A DNA stretch of 22,850 nt from Pseudomonadota bacterium (GCA_023423415.1 JAFAFP010000074.1:1-22850), one strand, 5' to 3'; positions 14,126-22,174 are shown, counted from the first letter of the stretch. The notes: generated by a model from the sequence alone, not told the origin. Made by a program: numbers and translations.

Positions 14126-14428
14126 CTACTTCGTAAACTCGCCCGCTTCGAGCATAATGGTCTCCACCTCACCCGCACCGTTACGGCGGAAGGCGGCAGC
14201 GTCGTCATATTCCTTCGACGTGAAGCATGCGACGCCCTGTTCGAAGGTCGGAAACTCGATCACCACGAAACGGTGAAACTTGTCCGAGCCTTCCATGATC
14301 TGAAATCTGCCGCCACGCGCCAGGACCTTGCCGCCGTATTTGGCGATGATGCCGGGAACCTGGTCTGTATATTTCTTATACTCGACCGGATCGTTGATCT
14401 TTGAACGCGCGACCCAATAGGCAGGCAT
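14126..14428 (-). CDS. DUF1330 family small protein
   Basis: A 100-residue cytosolic protein of the DUF1330 family, a dimeric alpha-beta barrel fold related to monooxygenase/ABM domains. The start MPAYWVARSKINDPVEYKKY, the central FHRFVVIEFPTFEQ and the C-terminal acidic helix are characteristic. The ATG at 14428 has GGAGAGG five bases upstream on its strand. No function is established for the family. It is divergent from the cyclase at 14583, with a repeat element between them, so regulation may be shared. A small detoxifying or isomerase role beside a ring hydrolase is possible, but this is inference only. Confidence 0.85.
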   Translation of the reverse strand: MPAYWVARSKINDPVEYKKYTDQVPGIIAKYGGKVLARGGRFQIMEGSDKFHRFVVIEFPTFEQGVACFTSKEYDDAAAFRRNGAGEVETIMLEAGEFTK

Positions 14429-14448
14429 TATCCTCTCCAGTTTCGTTC

Positions 14449-14522
14449 GTAGCCCGGATGAAGCAAAGCGAAATCCGGGAACAGAGTCTCACCCGCATTC
14501 CGTTTTGTTCGATGCGGGCTAC
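14449..14522. repeat. Branched (Y-shaped) intergenic palindromic repeat
   Basis: The outer stem is GTAGCCCG (14449-14456) with CGGGCTAC (14515-14522). Two inner arms compete with or branch from it: CCCGGAT/ATCCGGG (14453-14459 and 14473-14479) and CCCGCAT/ATGCGGG (14492-14498 and 14512-14518). The three-arm layout is typical of a dispersed palindromic element; I know similar GTAGCCCGGAT elements from other alphaproteobacteria. Only this copy is in the window. Confidence 0.75.
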
Positions 14523-14546
14523 AATGACGCATTCTTAAAGACGTGG

Positions 14547-14569
14547 ATGCCCGGGACAAGCCCGGGTAT
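14547..14569. repeat. CCCGGG hairpin repeat just before the cyclase gene
   Basis: ATGCCCGGG (14547-14555), ACAAG loop and CCCGGGTAT (14561-14569) form a hairpin with one wobble pair. It resembles a common short alphaproteobacterial repeat whose translation gives MPGTSPGMT. The ribosome binding site GGAG of the cyclase (14573-14576) starts three bases after the hairpin. Confidence 0.7.
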
Positions 14570-14582
14570 GACGGAGAATGAA

Positions 14583-15356
14583 ATGCCCCGCACGATGATC
14601 GACATTTCAGTGCCGCTTGAAAACGACGTGCTCGCCGATCCGCCCGGCTACGGCCCTTCCATCGAATATTTGACGCACAAGGACACCGCTGCGGACATCT
14701 GCAAATTCTTTCCCGGTCTGAAAGAAAGCGACCTCCCCGATTCAGAAGGCTGGGGCTTCGAATGGGTGAAGCTCTCGACGCATTGCACCACGCATCTCGA
14801 TGCACCGTGGCACTTCGCTTCGACGATGGACGGGGGCAAGCGCGCGATCACCATCGATGAGGTGCCGCTGGAATGGTGCTTCAATCCCGGCGTGAAGCTC
14901 GACTTCCGTCATTTCCCCGACGGCTATGTCGCGACTGCCAATGACGTCGAAGCTGAATTGAAGCGCATCGGCCATACGCTTTCACCATTTGAAATCGTGG
15001 TGGTGAATACGTCCGCCGGCACGGCCTATGGTCAGCCCAATTATGTATCGAAGGGGTGCGGCATGGGCCGCGAAGCGACCTTGTATCTTCTGGAACGCGG
15101 CGTGCGCGTGACCGGCACCGACGGCTGGAGCTGGGATGCGCCATTTGTGCACACCAAAGCCAGATACGCCGCCACCGGTGATGCCAAACTGATCTGGGAA
15201 GGCCACAAGGCCGGACGCGACATCGGCTATTGTCACATCGAGAAACTGCACAATCTCGAAGCACTTCCACCGAAGGGCTTCTCGATCTCCTGCTTTCCGG
15301 TGAAGGTGCGTGGTGGTTCCGCCGGCTGGACGCGTGCGGTGGCGATCCTCGACTGA
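14583..15356 (+). CDS. Cyclase-family metal-dependent hydrolase (kynurenine formamidase/isatin hydrolase-like)
   Basis: A 257-residue protein of the putative cyclase family, which includes bacterial kynurenine formamidase and isatin hydrolase and usually hydrolyses amide or lactam bonds with a metal ion. The metal-binding signature normally H-x-G-T-H-x-D-x-P-x-H is present as HCTTHLDAPWH at residues 67-77, with Thr69 in place of glycine and all ligands (His67, His71, Asp73, His77) kept. GREATLYLLERGVRVTGTDGWSWD is the second family block. I chose the ATG at 14583, with GGAG six bases upstream; an upstream in-frame extension to 14505 consists of translated repeat sequence. It has no signal peptide. 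The downstream tripartite transporter may import its substrate or a related acid (inference). Confidence 0.9.
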   Translation: MPRTMIDISVPLENDVLADPPGYGPSIEYLTHKDTAADICKFFPGLKESDLPDSEGWGFEWVKLSTHCTTHLDAPWHFASTMDGGKRAITIDEVPLEWCFNPGVKLDFRHFPDGYVATANDVEAELKRIGHTLSPFEIVVVNTSAGTAYGQPNYVSKGCGMGREATLYLLERGVRVTGTDGWSWDAPFVHTKARYAATGDAKLIWEGHKAGRDIGYCHIEKLHNLEALPPKGFSISCFPVKVRGGSAGWTRAVAILD

Positions 15357-15414
15357 TTGTCCGATTGAGGCTCGACCTCGTCGAATCGAGCAGATAGGCT
15401 TTCTCCAACTTCTT

Positions 15415-15474
15415 CGCTCATTCCCGCGCAAGCGAGAATCCTGACAGGGCCTTCGCTTTAGCGGAGACGGGCGG
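15415..15474. repeat. Double-hairpin intergenic repeat, copy 2 (decayed)
   Basis: Same layout as the copy at 2021 and the same orientation. ATTCCCGC-GCAA-GCGAGAAT (15420-15439) has one mismatch, and CTTCGC-TTTA-GCGGAG (15451-15466) has a wobble pair. The flanks CGCTC and GGCGG are kept. It lies between the cyclase and transporter genes. Confidence 0.7.
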
Positions 15475-15524
15475 AAGAGGACAATAACGGCACATCAATG
15501 CCGACGGCCTTTAGGGAGAAGCTC

Positions 15525-16505
15525 ATGGATCGACGTCAATTCGTCGCGGGCTCGACCGCGGCACTTGCGACACTCACGACGCTACCTTCTTTCGCACAAG
15601 ACACTTATCCATCGCGTCCGATTACTTTGATCAATCCGTTCCCGCCAGGCGGCGCGGCCGATGTGGTCGGCAGGCCTTTTGCTGCGGTGCTGGAGCCGGT
15701 CGTCAAACAGCCGGTGGTGATCGAAACCAAGGCGGGAGCGGCCGGCGCTGTCGGCGCGCAATTCGCAGCGAGTGCAAAGCCGGACGGCTACACGATGCTG
15801 GTGCACATCGTGTCAATTTCCGGCTTTGCCGAAGTCGACAAATTGTTCGGCCGAAAGCCCAAGTTCACACGTGCCGACTTCATCCCGATCGCGCGCTTCA
15901 CCGAAGGGCCGATGGTCCTCGTTGTCAATACGGACACACCGTACAAGACAATGAAGGACCTCATCGACGATGCAAAAAAACGGCCGGATCAGATCATTTT
16001 CTCCTCATCCGGTCTTTACGGCGCGCTGCATCTGCCGACGCAGCTCTTCATGAATGCCGCCGGCATCAAGATGCGTCATCTGCCAACCAATGGCGGCGGT
16101 CCGGCGCTGACGGCATTGCTCGGCAACAACGCACAGGTGCTGGCATCATCGGTGGCGGCGGCGAATACGCATATCAAGAGCGGAAAAATTCGTGCACTTG
16201 CGAGCTATTCCGACAAACGCGTTGCATCGCTGCCCGATGTGCCGACGATGAAGGAACAAGGTCTCGACGTGGAGTTCTATCTCTGGGTCGGGCTGTTCGC
16301 CCCGAAAGGCACACCGGAGGCCGTCGTGAGGTCCATGCGCGAATCCGCGAAGGCCGCTGTTGCCAATGAGAAGTTCCTCGCGTCCATCGCCAATCTCGGC
16401 GACACCGTCCGCTACATGGATCAGCCGGACTTCGCGAAGTTCTGGGACGAAGACGCCAAGCGGGTCGAAGCAGCCGTGCAATCCATCGGCAAGGTTGAAG
16501 GATAA
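15525..16505 (+). CDS. Bug-type periplasmic binding protein of a tripartite tricarboxylate transporter
   Basis: A 326-residue extracytoplasmic solute receptor of the TctC/Bug family. The N-terminus MDRRQFVAGS then a hydrophobic stretch ending at about residue 25 (SFAQ before DTYPSRP) is a signal peptide; the paired arginines in RRQFV suggest possible Tat export. YPSRPITLINPFPPGGAADVVGRP is the family-typical start of the mature protein, and GAAGAVGAQFAASAKPDGYT is the ligand-loop block. I chose the ATG at 15525 because AGGGAGAA lies about six bases upstream; an in-frame ATG at 15498 gives an untypical signal. Ligands of this family are usually carboxylates. The membrane partners follow at 16661. 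Confidence 0.92.
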   Translation: MDRRQFVAGSTAALATLTTLPSFAQDTYPSRPITLINPFPPGGAADVVGRPFAAVLEPVVKQPVVIETKAGAAGAVGAQFAASAKPDGYTMLVHIVSISGFAEVDKLFGRKPKFTRADFIPIARFTEGPMVLVVNTDTPYKTMKDLIDDAKKRPDQIIFSSSGLYGALHLPTQLFMNAAGIKMRHLPTNGGGPALTALLGNNAQVLASSVAAANTHIKSGKIRALASYSDKRVASLPDVPTMKEQGLDVEFYLWVGLFAPKGTPEAVVRSMRESAKAAVANEKFLASIANLGDTVRYMDQPDFAKFWDEDAKRVEAAVQSIGKVEG

Positions 16506-16533
16506 GCCGGTGATCCGGCTGGCGGTCCCAGCT

Positions 16534-16603
16534 CCGTTCGTCTCCGCGAAAGCGGGGACCCAGATCTGACACACTGGATTCCCGCTGTCGCGGGAATGAG
16601 CGG
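16534..16603. repeat. Double-hairpin intergenic repeat, copy 3 (reverse orientation)
   Basis: Relative to the copy at 2021 this copy is inverted. GTCTCCGC-GAAA-GCGGGGAC (16540-16559) has one wobble, and ATTCCCGC-TGTC-GCGGGAAT (16578-16597) is perfect; CCGTTC and GAGCGG flank. It separates the binding-protein gene from the membrane-subunit genes, where it could lower downstream expression. Confidence 0.85.
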
Positions 16604-16660
16604 AACTGTGGTTGGGCCAGCCGGATCGCCACCATGCAACCAAGGCACGGTGGACATCAC

Positions 16661-17107
16661 ATGAACATTCGCGCCGACCAGGTCGCCGGGGGTGCCTTCA
16701 TCATCCTCGGCATTCTCATTTTCATTATCGGATGGGATCTGCCTTTCGGCCGGATCACTGCACCCGGTGCCGGCATGCCGCCGAAACTGATGGCCGGACT
16801 GATGATCCTCTTCGCCGCCGGCATCGTCATCAACGGTCAGCGCAACGAAAAACTATCGGAAATTCCGTGGAGTGACTGGAAGCACGCTGTCCTGATCATC
16901 CTGATCAGCGGCATCGCCACCCTACTCTACGCGACGCTCGGCTTCATCCTCACCATGACGCTGCTGGTGTTCTCGCTGCTGGTGATCGTCGAACGCAAGG
17001 CTCTCTGGGCGGCCGCAACCTACGCGGTGTTGCTGACGCTGTTCGCCTATTTCCTGTTCGGCATCGCACTGAAAGCGCCGCTGGAACGCGGCTTATTGTG
17101 GTTCTGA
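16661..17107 (+). CDS. Tripartite tricarboxylate transporter small membrane subunit (TctB family)
   Basis: A 148-residue inner-membrane protein with four predicted helices: about residues 8-24 (GGAFIILGILIFIIGWD), 43-60, 75-105 and 115-135. This is the usual size and topology of the TctB subunit, whose exact role is not known beyond being required with the large subunit. I chose the ATG at 16661; GGTGGA at 16650-16655 serves as a modest ribosome binding site. An alternative ATG at 16634 adds nine His/Arg-rich residues without a signal. Its stop is four bases before the large-subunit start. Confidence 0.88.
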   Translation: MNIRADQVAGGAFIILGILIFIIGWDLPFGRITAPGAGMPPKLMAGLMILFAAGIVINGQRNEKLSEIPWSDWKHAVLIILISGIATLLYATLGFILTMTLLVFSLLVIVERKALWAAATYAVLLTLFAYFLFGIALKAPLERGLLWF

Positions 17108-17111
17108 AATA

Positions 17112-18635
17112 ATGCAACAGGTCTTTGAAAGCCTTGCTCTCGGCTTCTCAGTCGCGCTGCAGCCGGACATGCTGCTTTACGCATTGATCGGCTGCGTCGT
17201 CGGCACGCTGGTCGGCATGCTGCCCGGCATCGGGCCGCTGGCCGGCATTTCCATCCTGCTGCCGCTGACTTTCGGACTCGATCCGACCAAGGCGATCATC
17301 ATGCTCGCCGGCATCTATTACGGCTCGCAATATGGCGGCTCCACCACCTCGATCCTGCTCCGCATTCCCGGCGAAGCCGCGTCGGTCATGACCTGCATCG
17401 ACGGCAACGCGATGGCCAAGAAAGGCAGGGCCGGCGCCGCGCTCTGCATCGCCGCGATCGGCTCATTCGTCGCTGGCACCTTCGGCGTCATCATGCTGAC
17501 GCTGATTGCGCCGCCGCTGGCGACCTTCGCGCTGCGCTTCGGGCCGCCGGAATATACCGCGCTGCTCGTGCTCGGCCTGATCTTCCTCGCTTATATGTCG
17601 ACGTCATCGCTGCCGCGCACATTGCTGATGGCGGCGTTCGGCCTGCTGCTCGGCACCATCGGCATCGATGTTATTTCCGGCCATTTCCGTTTCTCGTTCG
17701 ACATTCCCGAACTTGGCGATGGCATCGGCATCGTCCCCGTGGCGGTCGGTCTGTTCGGCCTCGGCGAAATTCTCTCGACGCCGAGCCGCGACGTGAAGAA
17801 CGATGTGACTTCACCGAAATTCCGCGAACTATTGCCGACGCGGGAGGAGTTGCGCCAGTCCGCTTTCCCGATTGCGCGCGGTTCGCTGCTCGGCTTTTTT
17901 GTCGGCGTCATTCCCGGCTCCGCACACATCATTTCGAGCTTCGTCTCGTACGCGCTGGAGCGGCGGCTCTCGAAACATCCGGAGGAGTTCGGCAAGGGCG
18001 CCGTTGCCGGTGTCGCCGGTCCGGAATCGGCCAACAATGCCGCCTCCACCGGTGCTTTCGTGCCGATGCTGGCGCTCGGCATTCCGACCGGGCCGGTGAT
18101 CGCGGTGCTGATGGCGGCGTTGCTCATTCACGGCATTCCGCCGGGACCATCGCTCGTCAACGAGCAGCCGAAACTGTTCTGGGGCTTTGTCGCCTCGATG
18201 TATGTTGGCAACCTGATGCTGCTGGCTCTGAACCTGCCGCTGGTCAGCCTGTTCGTCAGCATCCTGCGCATCCCCTACGCGTATCTCTATCCGATGATCA
18301 TCATGTTCTGCGTCATCGGCGTGTACGAGGTGAACAATTCCGCCGTCGATGTCTGGATCATGCTGATCTTCGGCGCGATCGGCTATCTCTTGAAGAAATT
18401 CAGCTTCGATCCGGCGCCACTGGTGCTCGGCCTCGTCATCGCACCGATCTTCGAATTGTCCTTGCGGCAATCGCTGATCATGTCCGGCGGCTCGTGGCAG
18501 ATCTTCTTCCAGCGGCCGATTGCGCTGGTGCTGCTGGCGATCAGCGCGATCCTGCTCGGCCTCGCCGCCTGGGGCGCCATCGTCGCCCGCCGCGACTGGC
18601 GTGCGAAGATGGCAGCGGCGGAAGCGGGGGAGTAA
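17112..18635 (+). CDS. Tripartite tricarboxylate transporter large membrane subunit (TctA family)
   Basis: A 507-residue polytopic inner-membrane transporter with about 11-12 helices. Both internally duplicated glycine-proline motifs are clear: GMLPGIGPLAGISILLPLTF with YYGSQYGGSTTSILLRIPGE in the first half, and GVIPGSAHIISSFVSYALE with AGPESANNAASTGAFVPML in the second. These are the substrate pathway of the TctA family, which uses an ion gradient for carboxylate uptake. Length is normal for the family. It completes the system with the binding protein at 15525 and small subunit at 16661. The gene ends 21 bases before the convergent cupin-like gene, with no hairpin between. Confidence 0.95.
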   Translation: MQQVFESLALGFSVALQPDMLLYALIGCVVGTLVGMLPGIGPLAGISILLPLTFGLDPTKAIIMLAGIYYGSQYGGSTTSILLRIPGEAASVMTCIDGNAMAKKGRAGAALCIAAIGSFVAGTFGVIMLTLIAPPLATFALRFGPPEYTALLVLGLIFLAYMSTSSLPRTLLMAAFGLLLGTIGIDVISGHFRFSFDIPELGDGIGIVPVAVGLFGLGEILSTPSRDVKNDVTSPKFRELLPTREELRQSAFPIARGSLLGFFVGVIPGSAHIISSFVSYALERRLSKHPEEFGKGAVAGVAGPESANNAASTGAFVPMLALGIPTGPVIAVLMAALLIHGIPPGPSLVNEQPKLFWGFVASMYVGNLMLLALNLPLVSLFVSILRIPYAYLYPMIIMFCVIGVYEVNNSAVDVWIMLIFGAIGYLLKKFSFDPAPLVLGLVIAPIFELSLRQSLIMSGGSWQIFFQRPIALVLLAISAILLGLAAWGAIVARRDWRAKMAAAEAGE

Positions 18636-18656
18636 AGCTCCCGCCAGATCGAGCGC

Positions 18657-19004
18657 TCACTTCATCTCGATCATGATGACATGGGTCGGCGTATCGCCGA
18701 CATTTTCGCCGATGTGAGTCTGCGCATCCGACCACATCACCTCGCCGGCCTTGAATTCACGCATCAACACCTTGCCGTCCGGCAGGGCCAGCTTTCGCCT
18801 GAATGGACTGACGGCGTAAAGAACGAAGGCTGGATGATCGTGCTGATGCGTCTTTTCGCCCGGCGTATCCCTGTACTCCAGAACGCGGACGCGATCGTTC
18901 TCGAACCTGACTTTGTATTTTTCGCCGTCCGTTTTGGTCGGGTCGGCGGCATGGGCAGCCGCGGTGAGCATCAAAAGGAAGGCAATTGCGAGAGGGCGAG
19001 ACAT
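18657..19004 (-). CDS. Small periplasmic cupin-like protein
   Basis: A 115-residue protein with a signal peptide of about 20 residues (hydrophobic core then AHA before ADPTK) and a short cupin-type barrel. Histidines in KTHQHDHPAF and in the second half (DAQTHIGENVGDTPTH) are candidate metal ligands. The start ATG at 19004 has GGGAGG upstream with seven-base spacing; the open frame extends further but without such support. It is probably exported and binds a metal or small ligand. It is divergent from the LysR gene at 19142 across a 137-bp gap, so the regulator could control it. Function is not recognised. Confidence 0.82.
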   Translation of the reverse strand: MSRPLAIAFLLMLTAAAHAADPTKTDGEKYKVRFENDRVRVLEYRDTPGEKTHQHDHPAFVLYAVSPFRRKLALPDGKVLMREFKAGEVMWSDAQTHIGENVGDTPTHVIMIEMK

Positions 19005-19141
19005 GTTGACCTCCCATTGAAAGAGCTTGCGATAACGCTTTCGTGTCATCGCGCCTTTTGGATCTCCTGTTTACAATCCGGGATGGCACCCGCGGGAGCC
19101 GCAAGATTGCTCGGTCTCACGGCGATATTGCATAACCGGCC

Positions 19142-20035
19142 ATGTTCGAGTGGAGCGACCTTCGCTACTTCCTGGCTGTCGCGCGGCACGGCAGCACTCT
19201 GGCGGCCGCGCGCGCACTCAACACGAGTCAGTCCACAGTGCAACGACGGCTCGTCGAACTCGAACGCAGGCTTGGCCGCGATCTTGTGAAGCGTCATGCG
19301 ACTGGATATCGCCTCACCGAATTCGGCGAGCAGATGCTGCCCTTCGCCGAGCGCGTGGAGCACGCGATCCAGACATTCGCGCAACAAAAGCAGACGATCG
19401 AACGCGGCAATGTCGGCGTCATTCGCCTCACCTGCCCCGAACCGATTATGTATCGCATCACGCAGGCGGCCTTACTCGATCGCTTTCACGCGCGATACCC
19501 TGACCTTCGCGTCGAGTTCGTGATGAGCGACAAGTATCTCGACATCACAAAGGGCGACGCCGATGTCGCGTTGCGCTCCGGCGACACCGATGATGCCGTG
19601 CTGATCGGAAAGAAGATCGCGGATTCGATCTGGGCTGTTTACGCCAGCAAGACCTATATCGAGCGCCACGGCCAACCGACCGATGTCGCGGGGCTGCGTC
19701 AGCATGCCATCGTCGGATTGGACGGCTCCATGGCCAGACATCGCGCCGCCACTTGGCTTTCGGAAAAGGTGCCAGATGCGAATATCGTTGTCCGCGTCAC
19801 CAGCATTCTCGGCCTCGTGTCAGCGGCAAAGTCCGGCGCCGGCGTGACCCCGCTTCCGACTGCGCTTGGCGATGCGGAGGCCGACCTGGTTCAGGTCATC
19901 TCGCCCTTGGCCGATTTGCAGCGAAGCTGGCGCCTGCTGACGCATCCGGATCTACGCCACACGCCGCGGGTCGCCGCATTCTTCGCATTCATCGATGACG
20001 AACGCGACGCCCTGCGATCCATTCTGACAGGTTGA
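19142..20035 (+). CDS. LysR-family transcriptional regulator
   Basis: A 297-residue LysR-type regulator. The winged helix-turn-helix covers residues 1-60 (DLRYFLAVARHGSTLAAARALNTSQSTVQRRLVELERRLG). A coiled linker helix and a periplasmic-binding-protein-like effector domain from about residue 90 follow. The domain end (SPLADLQRSWRLLTHPDLR) is typical of the branch that includes acid- or aromatic-responsive members. The ATG at 19142 has only a weak ribosome binding site. It is divergent from the small cupin-like gene and converges with the cytochrome gene, whose stop is nine bases after its own. No clear T-N11-A operator could be picked out in the 137-bp gap. Target and inducer are unknown. 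Confidence 0.92.
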   Translation: MFEWSDLRYFLAVARHGSTLAAARALNTSQSTVQRRLVELERRLGRDLVKRHATGYRLTEFGEQMLPFAERVEHAIQTFAQQKQTIERGNVGVIRLTCPEPIMYRITQAALLDRFHARYPDLRVEFVMSDKYLDITKGDADVALRSGDTDDAVLIGKKIADSIWAVYASKTYIERHGQPTDVAGLRQHAIVGLDGSMARHRAATWLSEKVPDANIVVRVTSILGLVSAAKSGAGVTPLPTALGDAEADLVQVISPLADLQRSWRLLTHPDLRHTPRVAAFFAFIDDERDALRSILTG

Positions 20036-20044
20036 GCCCCAGAA

Positions 20045-20635
20045 TTACTTCGACGCCGCGTAATGCGCGAGCGCGATGATCTCTTCCCCAGACAAGCCGA
20101 AGATTGCCGCCGTCATGGCCGTGTCGGCGCCTGTGCGCTGGTCCTTCAGATAAGCAGTCATCGCCATGATCATGTAATCGACGCGCTGTCTGGCGAGGCG
20201 CGGCATCTGCTCCTGACCCACGAGTGTCGGCAGATGGCATGACGCACAGCGGCGCTGCGCGGCAATCTTCGCGCCGCGCTCGACCAGCGCCGGATCAATC
20301 TTTTCGTCGCTCGCCTGCGGCGTCAGCTTAGCATAATGCTCGGCCAGCGCCTGAATATCGCCATCCGTCAGATCCTTCACGAACGCCATCATCGGCTCGA
20401 CCTTGCGCACGCCTTCGCGCATCAGCACGAGCTGGTTCAACATGAAAAAGGCCGGCTGGCCGGCCAACGAGGGAATTTTCTCCAGTTTGGAATTACCGTC
20501 CTCGCCGTGGCAGCCACCGCATTGCTGAATACGCTCTTCCAGCGACAGCGCTTGCGCCGAAACGGGGCTAGCAAATAGAAAAGCGGCTGCAAGCGTGAGA
20601 GCCGGCAGCCACTCCATTCGCAAAGACAAAGTCAT
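20045..20635 (-). CDS. Diheme periplasmic cytochrome c (c4-like)
   Basis: A 196-residue cytochrome with two class I heme c domains. A signal peptide ends near residue 27 (VSA before QALSLE). Heme motifs are CGGCH at 39-43 and CASCH at 130-134; likely distal methionines are Met81/82 and Met174. The layout and length resemble cytochrome c4-type electron carriers in the periplasm. I chose the ATG at 20635 over an upstream extension to 20785, because that part is made of translated repeat sequence. It lies downstream of the sorbosone-dehydrogenase-like gene on the same strand and would be a natural electron acceptor for it (inference). Confidence 0.9.
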   Translation of the reverse strand: MTLSLRMEWLPALTLAAAFLFASPVSAQALSLEERIQQCGGCHGEDGNSKLEKIPSLAGQPAFFMLNQLVLMREGVRKVEPMMAFVKDLTDGDIQALAEHYAKLTPQASDEKIDPALVERGAKIAAQRRCASCHLPTLVGQEQMPRLARQRVDYMIMAMTAYLKDQRTGADTAMTAAIFGLSGEEIIALAHYAASK

Positions 20636-20665
20636 TCCGTTCTCGTCTTCTCGTAACCTCAGACT

Positions 20666-20765
20666 CCGCTCGTCCCCGCGAAGGCGGGGAGCCGGAGCTC
20701 TGGATTCCCGCCGGAGCCTGTGCTCGGGCTGCGCGAAGCGCAGACCCGAGTGCGGGAGTGGGCGG
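20666..20765. repeat. Double-hairpin intergenic repeat, copy 4, with a nested palindrome
   Basis: The first hairpin TCCCCGC-GAAG-GCGGGGA (20673-20690) matches the family. The arms of the second, ATTCCCGC (20704-20711) and GCGGGA (20752-20757), are pushed 40 bases apart by inserted sequence. The insert contains a long hairpin: CTCGGG (20723-20728), CTGCGC (20729-20734), GAA loop, GCGCAG (20738-20743), one bulged A, CCCGAG (20745-20750). It separates the cytochrome start from the sorbosone-dehydrogenase-like stop. Confidence 0.8.
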
Positions 20766-20793
20766 AAAATTTCAGCGACGTGCAACGCCGCTG

Positions 20794-22071
20794 TTATTTC
20801 TTCTTCGCCGGAGCTGCGGCGCTTGCAGCCTTGGCATCATAGGAGATGCGATAGATCGCACCGTTCTGCTCATCGGACACGAGCAGCGACCCATCCTTCA
20901 TCTGCAACAGGTAAACCGGACGACCGAAGAACTCATTCTTCTTGCCGTCCAGCAAGCCGGTCAGGAACGGCTCGATCTTCGCCTTGCCGTCCGGCGTCGT
21001 GCGCGCGAGAACGACGTCGTAGCCGAACTTCTGCGCCTTGTTCCACGACCCGCGTCGCGCGATGAAGCCGACATTCTGATAGGTTTTCGGGAACATCTCG
21101 CCGGTATAGAACACGAGGCCGAGCCCGGCAGAATGCGGACCAGTCAACGCCGCCGGCATGACGACACCCGCACACGCATTCGGCTTCTTGATGTCCGGAT
21201 CGGGAATGCCGTTGGCATGGCAATAAGGGAAACCGTAGTTCGCTCCCTCCTGCCCTTTGGCGACGCGATTCAGCTCATCTTCGGGCCCGGCATCACCGGC
21301 CCAGTCGCGACCATTGTCGGTGAACCACAATTCCTTGGTCACCGGATGCCAGTCGAAGCCAACCGTGTTGCGCACGCCGCGCGCCACGATCTCCATGCCG
21401 CTGCCGTCGGGATTGTAGCGGCGGATCTGTCCATGAATGCCGGGATTGATTTCGCAGATGTTACAGTTCGCGCCGACCTGAATGTAGAGCTTCCCGTCTG
21501 GACCGAACGCCGCGTATTTCCAGTTGTGATGGATTTCCGGCGGCAAACCGAACTTCTCGGTCAGGTCCACGCCCTCGCCGGGATTGTCCAGCTTGTTCTC
21601 GATATCGTCGAAGCGCAGCACCTTGTTGATGGCAAGCACGTACAGCGCGCCGTCCTTCACCGCGAGACCGTTCGGTTGCGTCAGACCCTGCAGCAGCGTC
21701 TTCACCTCGCGCTTGCCGTTCTTGTCGGTGATCGCATAGACGCGGCCGAGCTGGCGCGTGCCCATGAAGATCGTGCCCTTCGGCCCCATCACCATCGTGC
21801 GTGCGCCGGGATGACCGCTGGACCACACTTCGGCCTTGAAACCGGCCGGCAGCTTGATCTTGTCGAGCGGCAGCTTGTCCACCGGCGTGACCAATGGCGG
21901 CGTCGCGTGTGGCTTCAGATTCGCATCCTGCTTGCTCGCAGCCGGGTTGGACTTGTCGAGTCCGCTCAGGCCTGGAGGCGCTTGCGAGATCGCGGGTGCA
22001 ACGGTCAAGGCAAACGCGCCGGTAATACCACCGGCGAGGAGAACGGCACGTGTCAGTCCATGCAGGCTCAT
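20794..22071 (-). CDS. Sorbosone dehydrogenase-like PQQ-dependent sugar/aldehyde dehydrogenase
   Basis: A 425-residue periplasmic protein of the sorbosone dehydrogenase/soluble PQQ glucose dehydrogenase-like beta-propeller family. A signal peptide ends near residue 30 (AISQ before APPGLS). Propeller phrases are visible: GMEIVARGVRNTVGFDWHP, then ELWFTDNGRDW with GDAGPEDELNRV, then FVTG-like GSLLVSDEQNGAIYRISY at the end. A Lys/Ala-rich tail closes it. The start ATG at 22071 follows GGGAGGA. The 103-base gap after pqqE on the same strand suggests coordinated expression with PQQ synthesis. PQQ dependence is inferred from family and location, not from an identified binding residue. Other members of the family use soluble sugars or aldehydes; the substrate is unknown. 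Confidence 0.87.
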   Translation of the reverse strand: MSLHGLTRAVLLAGGITGAFALTVAPAISQAPPGLSGLDKSNPAASKQDANLKPHATPPLVTPVDKLPLDKIKLPAGFKAEVWSSGHPGARTMVMGPKGTIFMGTRQLGRVYAITDKNGKREVKTLLQGLTQPNGLAVKDGALYVLAINKVLRFDDIENKLDNPGEGVDLTEKFGLPPEIHHNWKYAAFGPDGKLYIQVGANCNICEINPGIHGQIRRYNPDGSGMEIVARGVRNTVGFDWHPVTKELWFTDNGRDWAGDAGPEDELNRVAKGQEGANYGFPYCHANGIPDPDIKKPNACAGVVMPAALTGPHSAGLGLVFYTGEMFPKTYQNVGFIARRGSWNKAQKFGYDVVLARTTPDGKAKIEPFLTGLLDGKKNEFFGRPVYLLQMKDGSLLVSDEQNGAIYRISYDAKAASAAAPAKKK

Positions 22072-22174
22072 CGAAGTCCTCCCTGTGATCGACCGTCTTT
22101 TTTTGAGCTGAGCGCCCGCGGTCTTAGCGTTAAGCGTTTGAAACAAGTCTCCACATTCCACACCCGATTGGCAA

